A stretch of 14,302 bases of DNA, taken from NCBI GenBank assembly GCA_963725415.1, contig CAVRZY010000029.1, positions 1 through 14,302 on the forward strand, written 5' to 3'. Position 1 is the stretch's first letter. Each line of letters opens with the position of its first letter. The notes beneath the pieces were generated by a model that saw only the letters and a list, made by a program, of their open reading frames with translations, had not been told where the DNA came from and made no database searches. The DNA is from CAVRZY01 sp963725415 (GTDB lineage: Bacteria; Acidobacteriota; Terriglobia; Bryobacterales; Bryobacteraceae). Of the stretch, positions 13,118 through 14,302 are shown piece after piece. Both the position numbers and the translations under genes were made by a program.

Positions 13118-13339
13118 CTACTGCTCCGGCGCTGGCGATGTCTCCAGCTCGATCTCCGTTCCGCTTCCAAAGCAGAAGCCGAGAACGCTTCGCATCTTCT
13201 GGCTCCGGGCCAGGCGCACCGTAAGGTCGAAGAGCCGCACTACCCGGGGCGCCTCTCCGTCCCAGAGCTCCGAAATGGGGGTGATGGCCCCGCAGTAACG
13301 TTTGCAGAAAACCCGGTCACTCCAGCGCGCCCGAGAGAG
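13118..13339 (-). CDS. Unrecognised protein, C-terminal part (5' end lost at the composition change)
   Basis: On the minus strand a frame with no in-frame start near its beginning reads LSRARWSDRVFCKRYCGAIT, PISELWDGEAPRVVRLFDLT, VRLARSQKMRSVLGFCFGSG, TEIELETSPAPEQ and ends at TAG 13118-13120. GC-rich third positions and ordered hydrophobic spacing make it look coding, while the overlapping plus-strand frame is Arg/Ala-rich noise. The frame stays open to about 13393, but bases past 13340 belong to the AT-rich segment, where the plus strand codes better. The N-terminal part is therefore missing. The Cys pair in VFCKRYCG could be a metal or redox site. Family unknown. It converges on the PEP-CTERM gene, 69 bases away, with no clear terminator between. 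Confidence 0.5.
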   Translation of the reverse strand, partial: LSRARWSDRVFCKRYCGAITPISELWDGEAPRVVRLFDLTVRLARSQKMRSVLGFCFGSGTEIELETSPAPEQ

Positions 13340-13350
13340 AGCAAACGGCT
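13330..13350. other. Junction between GC-rich host DNA and AT-rich phage-like DNA
   Basis: Base composition changes abruptly here. The minus-strand gene from the left loses its N-terminal end and the plus-strand tape-measure-like frame from the right loses its upstream part, both within about 20 bases. The short GAGAGAG run at 13333-13339 lies at the join. No integrase, tRNA or att-like repeat is visible here. Confidence 0.6.
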
Positions 13351-13748
13351 TTAGGTGTAATCCAAAGAATTGTGCAGGCTTATATTGAGAGCTTTATAAT
13401 GAGTCTTATATTTCCAGGTGTTACTGCAGGTACATCGACTTTAGGCCCTACCCGTTACATCGGCAACACCAGGTCTTCCGATGGGTGCTGCTGGTGGTAT
13501 TATTGATCATCCAGCAATATTATTGGCAGGTGAGAGTGGCACGGAAGTATTGACACCCCTCTCAAAATTAGACGACATATTATCTCAGGGATCAACAAAG
13601 ACAAACCTTTGAAAATGAATATGTTATCGGTACGGCAAAATATTGAGGTCGAGGTAACGGGTGAACTGAAAGGACATGAACCACTCTGCATGCCCTAATC
13701 AAACGTATGGATCGGATGGAGAAAAAATATAGGGGCAATAATAGCTAA
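13340..13748 (+). pseudogene. Phage tail tape-measure-like protein, C-terminal end, broken by frameshifts
   Basis: Four fragments in changing frames join into one C-terminus: QTALGVIQRIVQAYIESFIM (13342 on), then GAAGGIIDHPAILLAGESG with PLSKLDDILSQ (frame open 13445-13612), then QNIEVEVTGELKGHE (frame from 13612), then LHALIKRMDRMEKKYRGNN ending at TAA 13746-13748. The GGI...P...GE.G.E...PL pattern is the usual last section of phage tail tape-measure proteins, which set tail length. At least three single-base shifts occur in 400 bases. The upstream part, normally hundreds of residues, is absent. Codons are AT-rich, unlike the host genes. It is either a decayed prophage piece or uncorrected sequence from another source. 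Confidence 0.6.
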
Positions 13749-14302
13749 TGGCTAATGTTTTAAACTTAGATGTAAATCCATTATTATTTGGCAATCAAAA
13801 AATTGGAGGTGATTATTTAAAGACCTCATTATTTTCTTGCCCTGAAACAAATACAGATACCTTACATATAACTCTTAGTGGTCTGGCTGTCCCGCTATTC
13901 TCGCTTTATGAAACACCCAGGCCCTTTTGAAATTGCTCCGGGCGGCAATCGAACTGGTTGACATAAAATTCTCACGCTACCGAGATCGATAGTTATCTGA
14001 AAGACTGGCTTGTCATTACGGTCGTAGAAGAGATACAGGTCCCGAGTCTCGGTTTGGATTACAGGTGATGGCTGTGATGTCTACAAATCTTTAATCTGGA
14101 CCGATAAGCAGAACAAGGCGGGCGATCTATTGCAAATCACGTTAACATTCGAAACGGAATAGATGGCGAGGTAATACCCATCGATGAAATGCTGGTCAAT
14201 GGCGAAGATGAAGCCGTGTGGATCGAAAAATATGGAACCCTTGAATGGACTTATGAGATTGAAAATTATCTAGCAATACGAATGAGTCAGTACAGGACAT
14301 AA
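13748..14302 (+). pseudogene. ASH (Hydin)-like domain protein downstream of the tape measure, broken by frameshifts
   Basis: ATG 13748 overlaps the preceding stop (TAATG), a typical packed phage arrangement. Fragments in order: MANVLNLDVNPLLFGNQKIG with LHITLSGLAVPLFSLYETP (13748-13930), FEIAPGGNRT (13926-13961), VDIKFS (from 13957), TEIDSYLKDWLVITVVEE (from 13979), VSVWITGDGCDVYKS with AGDLLQITLTFETE (to 14162), and DGEVIPIDEMLVNGEDEAVW to TAA 14300-14302. About five shifts are needed in 555 bases; rejoined, the product would be about 183 residues. The first ~95 residues fit the ASH/choice-of-anchor D pattern: FG at the start, an N-D-T-LHI strand, FEIAPGG, then VDIKFS. The remainder is not recognised, possibly a tail-associated domain. 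The ASH call is my reading of the pattern and should be treated as moderate. Confidence 0.45.

Noticed and set aside
13052..13354. 100-residue plus-strand frame after the PEP-CTERM gene
   Set aside because: Arg/Ala/Pro-rich with no pattern. The minus strand over the same bases reads as a better coding frame.
13500..13691. 63-residue minus-strand frame in the AT-rich segment
   Set aside because: It is antisense to the tape-measure-like fragments, which explain the sequence on the plus strand.

Overview
The window reads as a GC-rich chromosomal segment of an acidobacterium, most likely a Solibacter/Bryobacter-like member. The evidence is the gene content: a VWFA-related protein of the acidobacterial type, an M56 (BlaR1) peptidase carrying a TonB-like C-terminus beside a BlaI repressor, a PEP-CTERM secreted protein and a VIT-VWA protein. 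Placement is from family knowledge only, and no marker gene fixes the genus. The last ~960 bases (from about 13340) are visibly AT-rich, carry phage-tail-like coding fragments in several frames, and do not match the rest.

Layout. 1-304: 3' end of an unrecognised gene on +. 434-505: tRNA-Gly(CCC) on -. 573-2765 (-): a CheY-like single-domain response regulator followed by a secreted GH3 beta-N-acetylhexosaminidase-type enzyme split by one frameshift. 2888-4820 (-): a rhomboid intramembrane protease followed by a secreted VWFA-related protein with a degenerate metal site. 4890-4919: a 30-base dyad, probably the BlaI operator, lying between the rhomboid gene and blaI and covering the blaI start codon. 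4911-7510 (+): blaI, then a blaR1-type M56 peptidase with helical linker and TonB C-terminal domain, split by one frameshift. 7639-8787: a Phd/VapC-type toxin-antitoxin pair flanked by two copies of a 34-base repeat, the right copy lying inside the next gene and the left copy in a fragment resembling it. 8592-9403 (+): an unrecognised protein with an HELEH motif, translationally coupled to a 54-residue charged helical protein. 9370-12127 (-): a MerR-type regulator and a 783-residue VIT-VWA protein, converging on and overlapping the previous pair. 12262-13048 (+): a PEP-CTERM secreted protein with its own promoter. 13118-13339 (-): a 5'-truncated unknown gene that stops being readable where the AT-rich segment begins.

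How the genes may work together. The BlaI/M56 pair is a signal-responsive repressor-protease switch. Its probable operator is placed to control both its own operon and the divergent rhomboid-VWFA operon, linking cell-envelope proteolysis to a secreted adhesion-like protein. The MerR/VIT-VWA pair looks like a separate regulated unit, with a clear promoter that may give a leaderless transcript. The most novel-looking local unit is the HELEH protein plus its small partner, convergent with VIT-VWA.

Cautions. Single-base frameshifts break two otherwise well-conserved genes, and about eight more fall in the AT-rich tail. The sequence may therefore contain uncorrected indels, and the tail may be a chimeric join rather than a real insertion.
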